DNA of 64,000 nucleotides. Source: Amphiura filiformis. Taxonomy: Eukaryota; Echinodermata; Ophiuroidea; Amphilepidida; Amphiuridae. The position numbers and the translations under genes were made by a program. The notes beneath the pieces were generated by a model. It had not been told where the DNA came from, did no database searches, and was given only the letters and a program-made list of their open reading frames with translations. Position 1 is the stretch's first letter, and each line of letters opens with the position of its first letter. The stretch is taken from assembly GCF_039555335.1 (NCBI RefSeq), contig NC_092628.1, forward strand, positions 81,246,315-81,310,314. The letters are read 5' to 3'. Below, in pieces: positions 1 through 11,465 of the stretch.

Positions 1-264
1 GCATGTGCAAAGGGGGGGGGGGGTGCAAAGATTTTTGGCAAGCCGGGAGGGGGGACAAGCGATTTTAGGCAGACTGAGAGGATAAGCATTTTGCAATTTC
101 ACCCTCCCGGGCTCAGATAATTATTGCACAGCCCCAAACAATACTAGGCATGCTAGGTGGGATGAGCAAATTATGTATTTACAAGAAAATGATATAGACC
201 TAAAATTCTGGTTAAGTATGGGCCTACGTTGAGGTGAAAACCCGGGCTTGAATTTGATACATAA

Positions 265-412
265 GGACTCGGACTCGGACTCGGACTCGAACATTGAGGA
301 CTCGGACTCGGCCTCGGACTCGGACTTCAGAAATTGGCAGGGACTCGGACTCGGACTTGGACTCGGACACCAAGGACTCGGACTCGGACTCGGACTCGGA
401 TGATGAGGACTC
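265..412. repeat. (GGACTC)n hexanucleotide repeat
   Basis: An imperfect run of GGACTC units with a few interruptions. It reads as alternating Asp-Ser or Arg-Thr in the two open frames and could be mistaken for a small coding region. No start context, splice signal or conserved domain supports a gene. I treat it as a simple-sequence repeat. Confidence 0.85.
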
Positions 413-1660
413 GACTACAACACTGCTAAGTAGATTTGTGTTTTTGAGAGGAAATAATTGGATTCACAGTTCAGATCTTGTAGGTCATAAAGTAAATGGA
501 CTAAAACCAATCATATGAAGTCTGAACTTGCTTCAAGACCTGCAGGGCTTGCATACTGGCTCATATACTGAGTTGCAGTTCAAGGTCACCTTAATTAAAT
601 TTGAGTCAAATAGCTTTTGAGAAATTGCATTATAAACCTGAAGGTCTTCGTTGCTGTATTCTGAAATTCAGGGAGAGTCTTGATGACAGTTCATTTTCCA
701 AATGAAAGTACACACATATGCATATATCATTCAATAATTTTGATGGTGAATTTGAGGCAAGCCATCACATGAAGAAGGTTGGTGGTAGGAATGGGACTGT
801 TTACGGATTGTGTCTTTTACCCTATTCTCAGTTTGTCAAGCTGCCATTCACGACAGAGGGGTCAGTTAAAGTAACCATATTGTGGTCCTGGAGGTCCTGG
901 AAACCTATTTTATAATTTTAAGCACTACCTTCATAATATCAGGTTTGCTGGTGATCACTGCTAGTGAGCCTTTACTGAAGAGTGGCTCATGGAGCAATCG
1001 GAAGACTTCCATTTTGTTGCTGAAGAAGGTTTCAAAAAAAATTGCGACAGGTGTATTAAGTGACCATGTTCATGATTGAGATAGAAAGAAGTTGGCTATA
1101 TAGTACTCTTTAAGTACCTAGTTCTACGAACTTATTGACAGCCCCTCATTCCTAGGCAGAATGATGCACACCAGGACATTTCTTACTGTTGCCTCCTTGA
1201 TACCTACCCCATGTGTATAATTTAGAGACCAAAGTTTTCCGTTTTTTTAAAGGCAAATTCTGTTTTGTGAATTGCAATACCAGTTTCCACCAGTTTTCAG
1301 ATTGCAAAATTGCACCCTCAACACAGACAGGCCTTTATTCTTAGCATGAATTCGGAGTGTTTAAGGCAAAGCAAAGCTTAAAATTACATTAATTAGTCTG
1401 ACAAAGTCTTCTCTAAGTTATGACATGAACTGGTTTTCCACCAAAACGCTGAATTCCATTTTCTTTACTGGTAAAACAAACAACTTTGGTCTCTAGATAA
1501 TTATCATTGTATGAAAAGCCAATCTAGCCAGTTCTTGATGATATTGTGTGATTGAATTTTCACTTGAGCTGATCAAACTTTGCTCTTATAGGTTCTAGCT
1601 ATGTGAGAGAGTATGAACGTATAAATTAATATTGTCAAGAACTTCTTTTTGTACTAACAG
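413..1660. other. Unassigned stretch upstream of candidate exon
   Basis: I see no gene, strong repeat or RNA here. Short open frames exist around 700-1080 but lack domain-like composition. If the exon at 1661 is real, this may be intron of the same gene, because that exon needs a preceding exon ending one base into a codon. Confidence 0.4.
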
Positions 1661-2861
1661 AAAAAAGGAAGAAAAGAAGAAAGAAGACAAAACAGCTGGA
1701 GAGGAAACCTGATTTTGATGGTATGTGCTAGTTTGTAATGTGCAAGACTCACTCCTTTTAAAGGGAGAGTGGGATGTTGGGGGAGGGTTCTTAGTGGAAA
1801 TGAGAGTACTGTGTGCAGCATATTAGGAGTGCATTTTTAGCCATTTTGGTTTATTGATCAGTGGCCCTCAATTTCATAAACGTTTGGTTCGTAGTTTTGC
1901 AGATTAGAGACACAATCAAGGCCAAGGTCATACAAGCAACATAATTTGTAAATACACTTCTTAAGGGTTCCTTATTAGGAAAAATCCATTAGCCAAATTA
2001 AAATCCAAGATGGCTGCCACTAAATGACAAAATTAATCTTGCAAGGGATCAAATGACAAGACATGTACCAATATTTGCTTATAAATCATTTATTAAGAAA
2101 ACAGTTAGCCAATTCAAAATCCAAGATTGCTGCTATTTTTAAGATGGCTGCCCCTTAATCACAAATAGGCCTATCAATGAACAATTAAAGGATTAAAAGG
2201 TCATACAAGCACCAAAATTTGCAGGGAGGTTCCCTTTAAATCACATTTAGGAAACTAACATTTATTTAGCCATTTGAAATTCCAAGATTTGTTTTCTTAA
2301 TAAATGATTCAAAGGAAGGGTTACTGCAAATGTTGTATGATCATTTGATCCCTTGTTATTGTAATATTTGTCATTTAGTGGCAGTCATCTTGAAAATGGC
2401 AACCATCTTGGATTTTGATTTGGCTAACAGGTTTTCTGTAACCCATAAGGAGTGTATGTGCAAATTCTATGGCTTGTATGACCTTGGTCTCAAATGGATT
2501 AATCTGTTTGGGGTTTTTTTTCAACATTTTCTCAAAAAGTGCCAATTTTTCATCGTTTTTAGCCAAATTGATATAATTTCAGGTCTGTTTTTCGACAAAT
2601 TGGTTTAGACTCAAGTAGTTTTCTGGATTCCAACGCATACTGAAATATAAAATAACAATAACAAAAAAAGGCAGCCTTTTGAGATACAACAGTATGAGGT
2701 GCAGACTATGATTTGTTGACATAGCTTTGTGGTTTGAAACTTTGTTCTTAGGTGATGTTGCAACAAATGGAGCATCCAGTCTACCTTCTGAAGCCAGAAG
2801 TAAACAACCAATGGCAGGTTTGCATGACATGGCATCAACTTCATCGGAAAATTGCAGATAG
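1661..2861 (+). CDS. Candidate last two exons of an unknown gene (partial)
   Basis: Two exon-like segments fit together. The first, 1661-1720, follows a pyrimidine-rich tract ending CTAACAG and is followed by donor GTATGT. In the frame that works it encodes a very basic stretch (KRKKRRKKTKQLERKPDFD) resembling a nuclear localisation signal. The second, 2752-2861, follows TTTGTTCTTAG. Joining the leftover G of the first to GT of the second restores a Gly codon and gives about 35 further residues, Ser/Ala-rich, ending at TAG (2859-2861). The matching phases are the main support. The intron contains an inverted-repeat element (1918-2493). I do not recognise the family, and no upstream exon could be assigned. 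It could be a chance pairing of splice-like sites; transcript data would decide. Confidence 0.38.
1918..2493. mobile_element. MITE-like inverted-repeat element
   Basis: The left end (CCAAGGTCATACAAGC, near 1923) is repeated in inverted form at the right end (GCTTGTATGACCTTGG, near 2473). The arms continue to match inward: AAATCCAAGATGGCTGCCA near 2000 has its inverted counterpart near 2390-2420. The centre holds further copies of the same words at about 2110-2150. It encodes nothing plausible, and the overlapping short open frames are palindrome shadows. It is probably a non-autonomous DNA transposon; the superfamily is not determined. Confidence 0.6.
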
Positions 2862-3047
2862 CAGTGGTTGTGACATTAGAATGTTGCATTATGGTATTGC
2901 TACATTTGTAACTATAGCTGCCAGCAGAGATAAAAATGGAATGTTGCATTAAGGGGCTTGGCAAGTTTCTTCACTCAACGGATGCCGCACGTATGGCATC
3001 CTAGATCCAATAATGTATTAGGTCAATTGGCAAGCGAGTTTGAGTGA

Positions 3048-3324
3048 CATCAGGCACAGAATTGGAGAAGGAGAACCGGGACTTCCTATATATACTGCCA
3101 CATATAATTGCGCCGTCAGCTATGGGGAGAAAATTGGGGTATTCTGCATCTCATCTGAAGTGTCTTGGTACTTGTGTGCAGGTCGCATCAAGTGCATCTA
3201 TCAAATGCGCCCATCATACATGTCGCACTTGCATGACAACGAAACCGAATACCCCAAATTTTTACTCCATGCCTGTATCAAGATGGCGATCGAGTCCCGG
3301 TTCTCCTTCTCTAATTCTCTGATG
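3048..3324. mobile_element. MITE with about 32-bp terminal inverted repeats (copy A)
   Basis: The ends are inverted copies: CATCAGGCACAGAATTGGAG at the left, and the complement of CTCTAATTCTCTGATG at the right, continuing through GAGAACCGGGACT. The interior (about 3105-3290) matches the reverse complement of 9770-10010, so this is a dispersed family. The short open frames inside it are not conserved as protein in the other copy. Confidence 0.65.
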
Positions 3325-3924
3325 ACAGGTCAGATGCAACATTTCGAGTTTGTCTCTGTTAGCGACTGTAACCAAAACTAGGTTTGAATATGATTTTATA
3401 ATTGTTTGATATTTATTAGTACTAAATGTTCATCAAGATATTTGATTGGACATATTTTGTCACCTTGAAGAGATTAGATATAAATTACTGCTCATCAGAT
3501 CTGTACTTCAATAGTTGTTGCAGAACTTAAAGCAGAATTTTGTTAATGTTGTGTGAGAAAGTGGAAAATGACCCCCATTCATCCTGAGTTGGGTACTTGA
3601 TATGTGGCTTGTGACACTATGTATAGTTGCATAAAGATATTTGAGATGATGGGCTGGTTCAACCAATAACATTCTGATATCTCGATTCAATCACCCAGAA
3701 AGGACTGGGTTTAACCCCATGAGAACTACCTGTCGATTGGCCAAAAAGAAATTTTCATTATCAATTGGACCAATCAGCAACATTGTTAGAATAATTTCAC
3801 TACGCAAAAAAAAATGGGGTGAATTATTTGCAAAGCTCCATTCTGATTGGTGATTAAAGTGAAAATATAAAATGTAATTGACCAATCAGAGGCAATGTTA
3901 GATTGGCAGGTGGTGCACAGGGGA
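3325..3924. other. AT-rich spacer with CCAAT-type motifs
   Basis: No gene was found. Between about 3727 and 3910 there are several ATTGG/CCAAT words (for example ACCAATCAG). Roughly mirrored ends (ACCTGTCGATTGG near 3730, and TTAGATTGGCAGGT near 3900) suggest a degraded palindromic element. The rest is featureless. Confidence 0.4.
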
Positions 3925-4640
3925 TTAACCTGAATCTTTCACTGAGGGAGGGTGAGTTTCAAATGTAGCTGCTAATGTGTTCATTGCAATTGAAATTCAT
4001 ACTCCTCCAAAATCTTCCACAGGGGTAGTGTGGATTTTAAATGGAATAGCCCTAACACATCAGGCTATTAATACTGAGTGCAATCTTTCTAGTCTGACCT
4101 TGTTGCTATTTACACACTAAGACAACAAAATACTGAGAAATATGACTGCGACTTGATCAATGCGTATCAAGAATAGCATATTCCAGAAATATGAGTGATG
4201 CAAATAAATGTGGTGGTTATTCCAGTTGAAATTCACACTACCCCTGTGGAAGATATAGAAATATCTTTCATAGGGCGAGTATGAATTTCAAATGGAATAA
4301 ATGCAGTAGGCAGCTTTTTTGTACACCCTCTGAGAAAGATTCAATATGAATCTTCCACTGAGGAGGGTGTGTTTCAAATGGAGCAGCTAATGTATTCATT
4401 CCATTTGAAATTCATACTCCCCCTATGAAAGATATTTCCAAAATCTAGGTGTGTCTGTCATCATGGAAAATGATGAGACACTTACCGAGGAAGAAGTAGA
4501 ATCTTCCACAGGGGTAGTGTGGATATTAAGAAGAATCTTCCACAGGGGTAGTGTGGATTTTAAGAAGAATCTTCCACAGGGGAAGTGCGGATTTTAAGAA
4601 GAATCTTCCACAGGGGTAGTGTGGATTTTAAATAGAATAG
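3925..4640. repeat. Cluster of short repeats built on AATCTTCCAC and ATTCCATTTGAAATTCATACTC
   Basis: Words such as AATCTTCCACAGGGGTAGTG and CATTTGAAATTCATACTC recur in both orientations between 3930 and 4640. At 4498-4633 a 34-bp unit is repeated four times head to tail with few changes. This looks like fragments of a palindromic MITE with secondary tandem amplification. No coding potential. Confidence 0.65.
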
Positions 4641-4904
4641 CCCAACACATCAGGCTATTAATACTGAGTGCAAGCTTTCTAGTCTGACCTTTTTGCTATT
4701 TTCACCCACATGATACGTCAGCAAAACACTCTGCAAAATATGATCGCGACTTGATTAATGCATAACAGGAATAGATATTGCATATTCTAGAAATATGAGT
4801 GACGCAAATCAAATTGAATACAATAGAATACAATAAATGCACAGGGTTTATTGCGGGTTGAAGTGATATTCCTGCATGTCAAGAAATGAATTGTTTGAGT
4901 CATG

Positions 4905-6430
4905 TATAAATAAATTGAAAAAAAGTTTTTAAAATACATTTTGCCAGCTGTCATGGCTGTGCGTAAATATAGAATTTTATATTTCTGAATAATGAAGAAG
5001 GAGGCAGCCTAAATGCTTCCCCTAGCAGGGCGTAAAACAATGCGAGACCAAAATTAACCAGAAATAAACAATGCAAGCCCGAGAATTTGTGATTTAAATG
5101 ATGTGTTTGGGGCTCAAGCAAACTGACATATGAAAATTTTGAGAGAAAAAAAATCAGGACGCAGTGGGGATTGAACCCCGGTCGCTGGATTACCGGTCCA
5201 GAGTCAAACTCGGGTGAACTCAGGTAGTACAGTGGTTAATCCAGTGACCGGGGTTCAATCCCCACTGAGTCCTGATTTTTTTCTCTCGCAAAAGTTTCAT
5301 ATGTCATTTTGCTCGAGCCCCAAACACGTCATTTATATTTCTGGCCGGTAAACATAAAGAAGTTCTGTAGCTCTTGAATGAATCGATTTTATACAGAGGA
5401 GACAAGTTTTTACCAAGAAAAATGAGGGAAGCCATTAAAATCAAACAAGAGACCAACCCACCCTAAAAAGGGACAGGGGTCAAGAAAGGGTCAAGAACTT
5501 TCTAGGCCATATGATTCTCTTCTAGAAACACCATCACAAAGGACAAAAAAGGCATTGTCAACATTTAGAAACACTTGAGAATCACCAGCCAAGTCTACCA
5601 ACAGTTTCTCTGAAATATTTGGTTCAAAAAGTGAGTGTAGTTGACCAGTTTTAAAATATACTTTTGATATTCTGTAGATATGTAACTGTGTCATACAAAA
5701 ATAGCCAATCAAATGGTTTCAATTGGGCCTCCATTTTGCAAAAGTTTCTCACTTCTGAGGGGGGCGCAACCCCTTGCGTCACGAAAGCGCGACGCTATGA
5801 CCGCTTCGCATCCATTATTGCAATTCTTTACATCACCCTAACTGGCCCCCCACTTTCAAAATCGTTCTGCCGCCTCTGGGTTGCAGTGATATTATATTTA
5901 AGTTGTGTATGAATAAATTGAAACAAAAAAGGTTTTTAAAATACATTTTTCCAGCTGTGCATAAATATAGAATGTTATGTTGCTGTCATTTATATTTCTG
6001 GCCAGTAAACATAAAGAAGTTCTTTAGATCTTGAATGAAAAGATTTATACAGAGAAATGTACCCTGAATAGGGACAGGAGTCAAGAACTTTTATAATATA
6101 TGATTTTCTTCTAGAAACACCATCACAAAGGACATTGTCAACATTCAGAAACACTAGAGAATCATCAGCAGTCTACCAACAGTAGTACCGCTGATGGTAG
6201 AAAACAGTTTCTCTGAAATAATTGGTTCAAAAAGTAAGTGGTATTGACCAGTTTTAAAATATACTTTTGGTTCTGTATATCTGTTTCTGGATCAAATTGC
6301 ACAATAAAAATAAGCCTGCCTTGTAACCTTGCGAAAATAGGCCCTAGTCTTAGTAGTCTATTGAACAATATCATATAATCAACAATAGTGTAAAATTAGA
6401 GCACCAAATGGCTTCAACTTGAAAAATATT
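4905..6430. repeat. Direct duplication split by an inverted-repeat insertion
   Basis: Sequence around 4905-4985 and 5330-5715 recurs at about 5908-6430. Examples are the shared ATTTCTGGCC[G/A]GTAAACATAAAGAAGTTCT block at 5335 and 5992, and the TTTTTAAAATACATTTT[T/G]CCAGCTG block at 4928 and 5934. The first copy is interrupted by the tRNA-like inverted repeat at 5097-5335. Part of 5700-5770 (AATGGTTTCAATTGGGCCTC) also resembles 57460-57510 and 58045-58100, indicating a dispersed family. Confidence 0.6.
5097..5335. mobile_element. Inverted-repeat element with tRNA-like (A/B box) arms
   Basis: Two arms of about 100 bp face each other around a short loop near 5205-5215. Each carries GTTTGGGGCTC, a CATATGA word, GAGAGAAAAAAA, TCAGGAC and a GGGGTTCAATCCCC block. 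That last block matches the tRNA B box (T-arm) consensus. The right arm also has an A-box-like GGTAGTACAGTGGTTAA only about 20 bp before its B box, so the anticodon region is missing. I infer a tRNA-derived SINE or MITE arranged as a foldback, not a working tRNA gene. It sits inside one copy of a local duplication and is absent from the other, so it is a later insertion. Confidence 0.65.
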
Positions 6431-6965
6431 TCAACATATCAGGGGGCCATATTCTCCTTCAGACAAGCATGACAAAAAACATGTCCTGATGTACCGTTTT
6501 GCTCAAATGGTCCCAAACTTCAAAGATTGTTCCACCGCTCTTGCTTTGGAGTCAAAATTGTTCCACCGCTCTTGCTTTGGAGTCGCTTTACATGTAATGC
6601 TTGGATTTTCCTCTGGTAAATTAGCATATAAAACATACATGTTAAATTGTTCATATATGTCACCTATACTTTGTTTAACTTATAAATGTGTGGCAAGACT
6701 CATAACATTGTGGATTGATATAGAATGGTGTGTGTTGGGCAAGGCACCTATACTAACACTAGTTGCGCTCTGCATAATATGTGACTGGTGGGTGCTTTTG
6801 TGAATTACAGAAGCGTAATTTGGGAATCTTAGTTTTTGTTTTTTGTTACTTTGCGAGTTGCTTAGTAACAAAATACAAATACCTTTTGCCATTTTTAAGT
6901 TGAACAATGTGGTAGATTTCAGCCAGATAGTCATCTCAATGCTTGTGTGTGTTATTTTATCTCTC
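6431..6965. other. Unassigned spacer with a 31-bp tandem duplication
   Basis: TTCCACCGCTCTTGCTTTGG occurs twice in tandem from 6530, with a period of 31 bp. No gene, RNA or larger element was recognised in the rest. Confidence 0.4.
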
Positions 6966-7305
6966 TTAAAAGGGCATTTTGTGATCCACAGCATCATCCC
7001 CCCACTTTCTCAAAAAATGTTGAGATTTTCACTGGAAACCTCTGGCTACATAATGTTTATGTACAAAAAATTTCTTGCAGATTAATTAGTTTAGCAAAGA
7101 TATCGTGAAATTTGAATTTCGTTCTGGTATACCAGAACGAAATTACAACACATTGTGTATGGAGCAGTGTAATGCACATAATCATGCATAATTCGCAAAC
7201 CCAATATCGGAATCAACTGAAATTTTTGGGATACGCTTTTTTCGTGGATATCTACTGAAAAATGTCATAAAAAGAGGATGCTAGGATAACGAAATACTCC
7301 TTTAA
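6966..7305. mobile_element. MITE with a perfect central palindrome (copy A)
   Basis: The ends are inverted repeats: TTAAAAGGGCATTTTGTGATCC at the left, and the complement of GATAACGAAATACTCCTTTAA at the right. At 7116-7143 is a perfect 28-bp palindrome centred on CTGGTATACCAG. A second member of the family lies in opposite orientation at 62554-62862. Short open frames inside are incidental. Confidence 0.75.
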
Positions 7306-7614
7306 CAAGGTGTAATCTTCAGTTATACCAACCTATATATCAACCATATTTACATTCAGAAGTGTTGGAGATAATCTGGATGAAATGGATATAAAGTGCT
7401 ACTGTGTTAAAGTATTCTTTTAACTCTTCAAATTCTCAAATATGAGTGCAATAAGTAAAATGTGCAATTAATCATTTTATAATTATGAATATTTACTACT
7501 CAAAATTTATAGTAAGAACAAAAGTAAATACAGAGGGTGAAAAGTCTCTGCAAGTCTAGCGGGTGATGCTATCTTCTGAGAGAAGACTGGCCACATAACC
7601 TGGTTATTAGTTGA
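7306..7614. other. AT-rich spacer, nothing recognised
   Basis: I see no gene, repeat or structured element in this interval. Confidence 0.4.
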
Positions 7615-7975
7615 AGGTGCAGGTTTCTGGGGGGGCACTCAACGGAAATGTTGGTAGGGGTGTGCGCCGAACTTTAGGAACTAAGAACTGATTTTGGGCA
7701 AAATATGGGCTTGATGAACTGAAATTTCAACATTTTTGATGGGTCTTGTGAACTAAAATTGGGCCAAACTATAGGCTTTGGAGCTAAAAAATTCCAAAAT
7801 TTTCCTAGTTTTGGCTAAAGAGCTACAATTGTCAGAGTTTGAGGCTCAAAGAACTGGAGCATGATCCAAATACGGATCTTAAAGAACTGCTGGAGAGCAT
7901 GAAAAAGGGACCCTTGACAGCCACACTTACCCGTACCACATTTACATGTGAGTACCCCCCCTTCCGGGGTGCAGG
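7615..7975. mobile_element. MITE-like element with G-rich degenerate ends
   Basis: The left end TGCAGGTTTCTGGGGGGGCA and the right end (complement of GTGAGTACCCCCCTTCC, closing GGGGTGCAG) are imperfect inverted repeats sharing a GGGGGG-C-ACTCA core. The interior has repeated words GAACTAAAATTGGGC and AAAGAGCTACAATTG. It is probably an old non-autonomous transposon. The minus-strand open frame across its right half is not supported as a gene. Confidence 0.5.
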
Positions 7976-8371
7976 TTAAGGGTAACATTAAAATTGTCGC
8001 TATATTAGGGAAATCTAGCTTCTTTCGGTGAACTTGTGTGTCACTCATTATTTAACTAATTATGCCAAGTTTTTACACAAGATTTTACAAGGTCTTTCAG
8101 ACTAAGTATGATTTGAAGGATTTGAAAATAATTTTCCCAGGGGATTAAGATGGGGGCTGAATCTGCCATTGATTACAGTGCCTTGATTGACAATATCATT
8201 TAATGCAAGAGATGAATATTGAATCAATTTGTGCAGTATTAAAGTGCTGTTTATATTAATATGTGTTTGCTAAAAGTGCTTAAGATTTGAACAAATGTGT
8301 TTGTGTAAGCATCAAGAACAAGTGAATTTACAGGGTGGAATTTTTTATGTTAGTTGTAAGGCTAGAAAAAT

Positions 8372-8712
8372 ATTGTTTGATTGTCCATAGATTAGTCCAC
8401 TCCAAAGGGTAGTGTCGGTCGGACAAATTTTTTTAAATATTTTTTTTAAAGGTCATAGCCAAAACATGACTATGTCTTTAATTAGCTTAATAAATATAAC
8501 CCAAATAGGTACCACTTCATGTTTTTAAAACAGTTTAGAAGTGTGAAAAAACTGTTTAAAATCTTTTCAGAATGTCAAAACTTTTGATAGGAAAAAAAAC
8601 TTTATCTGGAATTTACAAAATAAGGTCGGTATTCTTTTGTGCAATAAAACAAACACATTTTTTTCCAGATTTTCCAGATTAGGGTTGGTCGAAGGAGGAC
8701 AATCAAACAACT
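8372..8712. mobile_element. MITE with TTGTTTGATTGTCC terminal inverted repeats
   Basis: A 14-bp perfect inverted repeat, TTGTTTGATTGTCC at the left and GGACAATCAAACAA at the right, bounds about 340 bp of AT-rich noncoding DNA. Sub-terminal GTCGGTCGGAC and GGTTGGTCGAAGG also correspond loosely. The target duplication is not clear, so the superfamily is undetermined. Confidence 0.65.
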
Positions 8713-8869
8713 TTTTTTTTGCCCAACTGTAGTAATAATTTCATTTAAATGAAGACAAGTACTACAATTGTATCAAAATGTGGGCAAGCAAAAATACTGA
8801 TCAAACCGATCAAAATACATCAGAAATACATACCAATCAGAGTGAATTTGATTCACTTCTGGTGGCGTA

Positions 8870-9203
8870 TACCGTATTTCGTCAAATAGTCGCCCCCCCC
8901 CCCTCAAATAAACGCCCCACCACTTTTTTCAACCAAGATGTTCCAAAAATGCCGATATTTCCATGCTATCTTGTGCAGTAAGCTTACCAAGTTGCGCACA
9001 TGGTCAGTAATAGCAGCAATAAATGGCGAAAATCTGCCTCAGAAACCCGGACGTGAACCAAAAGTCAGTGTCAAAAGTTCATAGTTCGTCATTTTAGCAT
9101 GACTGTTAAGCTTACCTAATGATTTTAATGGGAATTGTCATGCTAAAAATGACCTCTAATAAACGCCCCCCCCCCCTTGGGAAAATGTTGACGAAATACG
9201 GTA
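8870..9203. mobile_element. Tc1/mariner-type MITE (TACCGTATTTCGTC ends)
   Basis: The terminal inverted repeat TACCGTATTTCGTCAA is followed by C-rich AATAAACGCCCC words, mirrored at the right end (TTGACGAAATACGGTA). TA dinucleotides at both borders suit a TA target-site duplication, as for Tc1/mariner relatives. The ends also carry runs of C. No transposase is present, and the small open frame over the left end is incidental. Confidence 0.7.
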
Positions 9204-9659
9204 TGCATTTGTTAGTCACGCAGCGTATGTGGGCATTTGTCAGGCCAAGTTCATTCATATGAAATGTTTATTATAAAAGACATTTTTCCAAGAAATTGGT
9301 TAAGAGAGTTGTTGTGGGCACTAAATCGATAGTGTGGATTTGAGGTACATGTTGGGGTGTGGGAGTGTGCATGTGTTAATTAACATTTTGATGTCTTTAT
9401 CATGAATCAAATTTGAATTTAAACGGAAACAATCCTTGACTAGAATTACACAGAGTCTGTATCTATAATGCACAAAATTACCTTGTATGTTGAAGATTGT
9501 ACATAAGAGTCTAATATGTAAATGATGGTTACCCATGGTGCAATATTTTGTGGTGCACAGTATAATGAACAAATCAAATTAATTTATGGCACAAATGATC
9601 AAATTGTATTTTTTATTATCATATAAATAAAGCAATATTGTTTATATACATGTAATTTT

Positions 9660-10690
9660 AAAGGTTAATCACTTAATTTTAGCAATGCACAATTGTTTTG
9701 GTGCGCAATAAATAAAATGTGTAATGCTTATTTTGTTTGTAAATACCACAATTAAAACCAGAGAACCTGATGCAACAACCATCTTGATACACGCATGGAG
9801 CGAAAATTGGGGGTATACAGTTTCTCTTGGAATGCACTCAAAGTAATTGTTGTCATGCAAGTGCAACATTGCATACTAGATGCATTTGAGAGAGGCATTT
9901 GATGTGACCTGCACACAATACCTATTACACTTCAGATGAGATGCAGAATAGGTTTCATATGTATCAGCAAGGACCCGAATACCCCCAATTTACTCCCCAT
10001 AACTGATGGGAATACTGTACATGGTGATTGGTGGTATTAGTGAGTTTGGGTTTTCTGGTTTTAATTTTGTGGTAATTACAGACATTGAATGATTTATGGC
10101 ACTATTGCATCAGTTTCTATGAAAGCTACAATTATTTTGGTGCACAATAAAATATGTTTATGTGCAAACATTTCAATGATTTATGGCCCTACTTATTGCA
10201 GCAGTTTCAAAGACCCCGTTTACACACAGAGAAGTCAACTTCAATTGCGACATCAAATTTATATAGCGACTAAGGATTAGTATAATTTATTGATGGGGTG
10301 CTTACACGGCAGTGGACTTCAAAACAAATTGTGAATTGAATTTTACATTATCATTTTCTCATGCTTCAAATATGCTCTGGGTCATCATTAGAAGTTGACT
10401 TCTGCAGTTGAGTTCAAAACACAGCCACCCTGTTTACATACAAATGAAGTCAAGTTCAAATTCGTAAACAGGGTCTGAGAAAGCTGCAATTATTTTGGTG
10501 CACAATAAGATGTGCAATTTTTTGTTATTAAAAACATCCCAATGATTTATGACGTACACTACTTATTGCAGTATAGTTTCTAAGAAAGCTACAATTATTT
10601 TGGTGCACAATAAAATGTGCGATGCTTATTTTGTTTGTTATTGCAAGCATTCCAATGATTTATGACACTTCTTATTGCAGTAGTTTCTAA
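9660..10690. repeat. Array of related repeats with ATTATTTTGGTGCACAATAA
   Basis: The words ACAATTATTTTGGTGCACAA, AATGATTTATGGC and TTATTGCAG[C/T]A recur at about 10088-10200, 10486-10560 and 10575-10690, with a related copy near 9683-9730. Units are about 100-115 bp and are separated by unique sequence around 10210-10480. There is no coding support. Confidence 0.55.
9746..10072. mobile_element. MITE (copy B of the 3048-3324 family, inverted)
   Basis: The ends CCACAATTAAAACCAG and CTGGTTTTAATTTTGTGG are inverted repeats. The core (about 9770-10010) is the reverse complement of the core at 3105-3310: shared words include CATGCGTGTATCAAGATGG and CTGCATCTCATCTGAAGTGT when read on the minus strand. 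This identifies a dispersed non-autonomous element. The open frame on the minus strand is not preserved between the copies. Confidence 0.65.
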
Positions 10691-11465
10691 GAAGGCTTCT
10701 ATTCAAATTGGAAAATAAGTTCAATTGAAGAATGTAGTTCGAAGAAATACTCAAGTGTAAAAATGTAGTTCTTCAGAAATGGTGGGATTATTTTTTAAGG
10801 TTTCCTGTTTCCAGGAACTTGACTCATTTTATGAAAAAAGTTGTGTAAAATTTACAGTCTTCATAATACTTTCGCTTTAATGTATGCAAGCTAGTTTAAA
10901 AATAGTAGTTAAAAAATGAAACCAGTCGGAACTATTTTTTGATACTTGAGTACTTCCACTGCATGCTTCAATAAATGCTGTATGTGATTGGTAGCAATCA
11001 GGCGATGACAAAAAAAAACCCCTGTACTATATAGGCGGATGTACCTTTCAAGTAGGGTTGGTCATTCAGGCGTTTTTTATTTTTTGTTTGCAATATTTTC
11101 CTTCATTTTGCATGTGTTTCATAATAAAAATGCATTTCAAAATAAATAAATAAATAATATTTACCCAAAACAGCTGATTTTACATGCATGCAACAATTTT
11201 CGTCAAACTCTGTCCACGTTTGGCCAAAAACGACTGCATGAATTTTCATGCATACAGCAAATTAAAAAAAAAAATCTTACTAGCGGAAAATCTGGGTCCG
11301 TCAGGCCCGTAGAACAGGGATTTGTTTTGTCATCTCAGCAACATTTATAGAAATGTTTCACTTAAACCAACAAGACCATATCTTGATGCATCATACCTTT
11401 TTGCACTAAAACTGTAGGCCTACAATTTCATGTTGAATGTTCAGTTTCCTCAACTCTAAATGTGT
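10691..11465. other. AT-rich spacer, no feature recognised
   Basis: I see only low-complexity AT-rich sequence, including an AATAAATAAATA run near 11140. No gene or RNA could be supported. Confidence 0.4.

Noticed and set aside
294-518. Small Arg-Thr or Asp-Ser repeat protein
   Set aside because: It is entirely a translation of the hexanucleotide repeat.
5160-5275. Functional tRNA gene
   Set aside because: The B box is good, but the A box is too close, the anticodon arm is incomplete and the unit is part of an inverted repeat. A derived element is the better reading.
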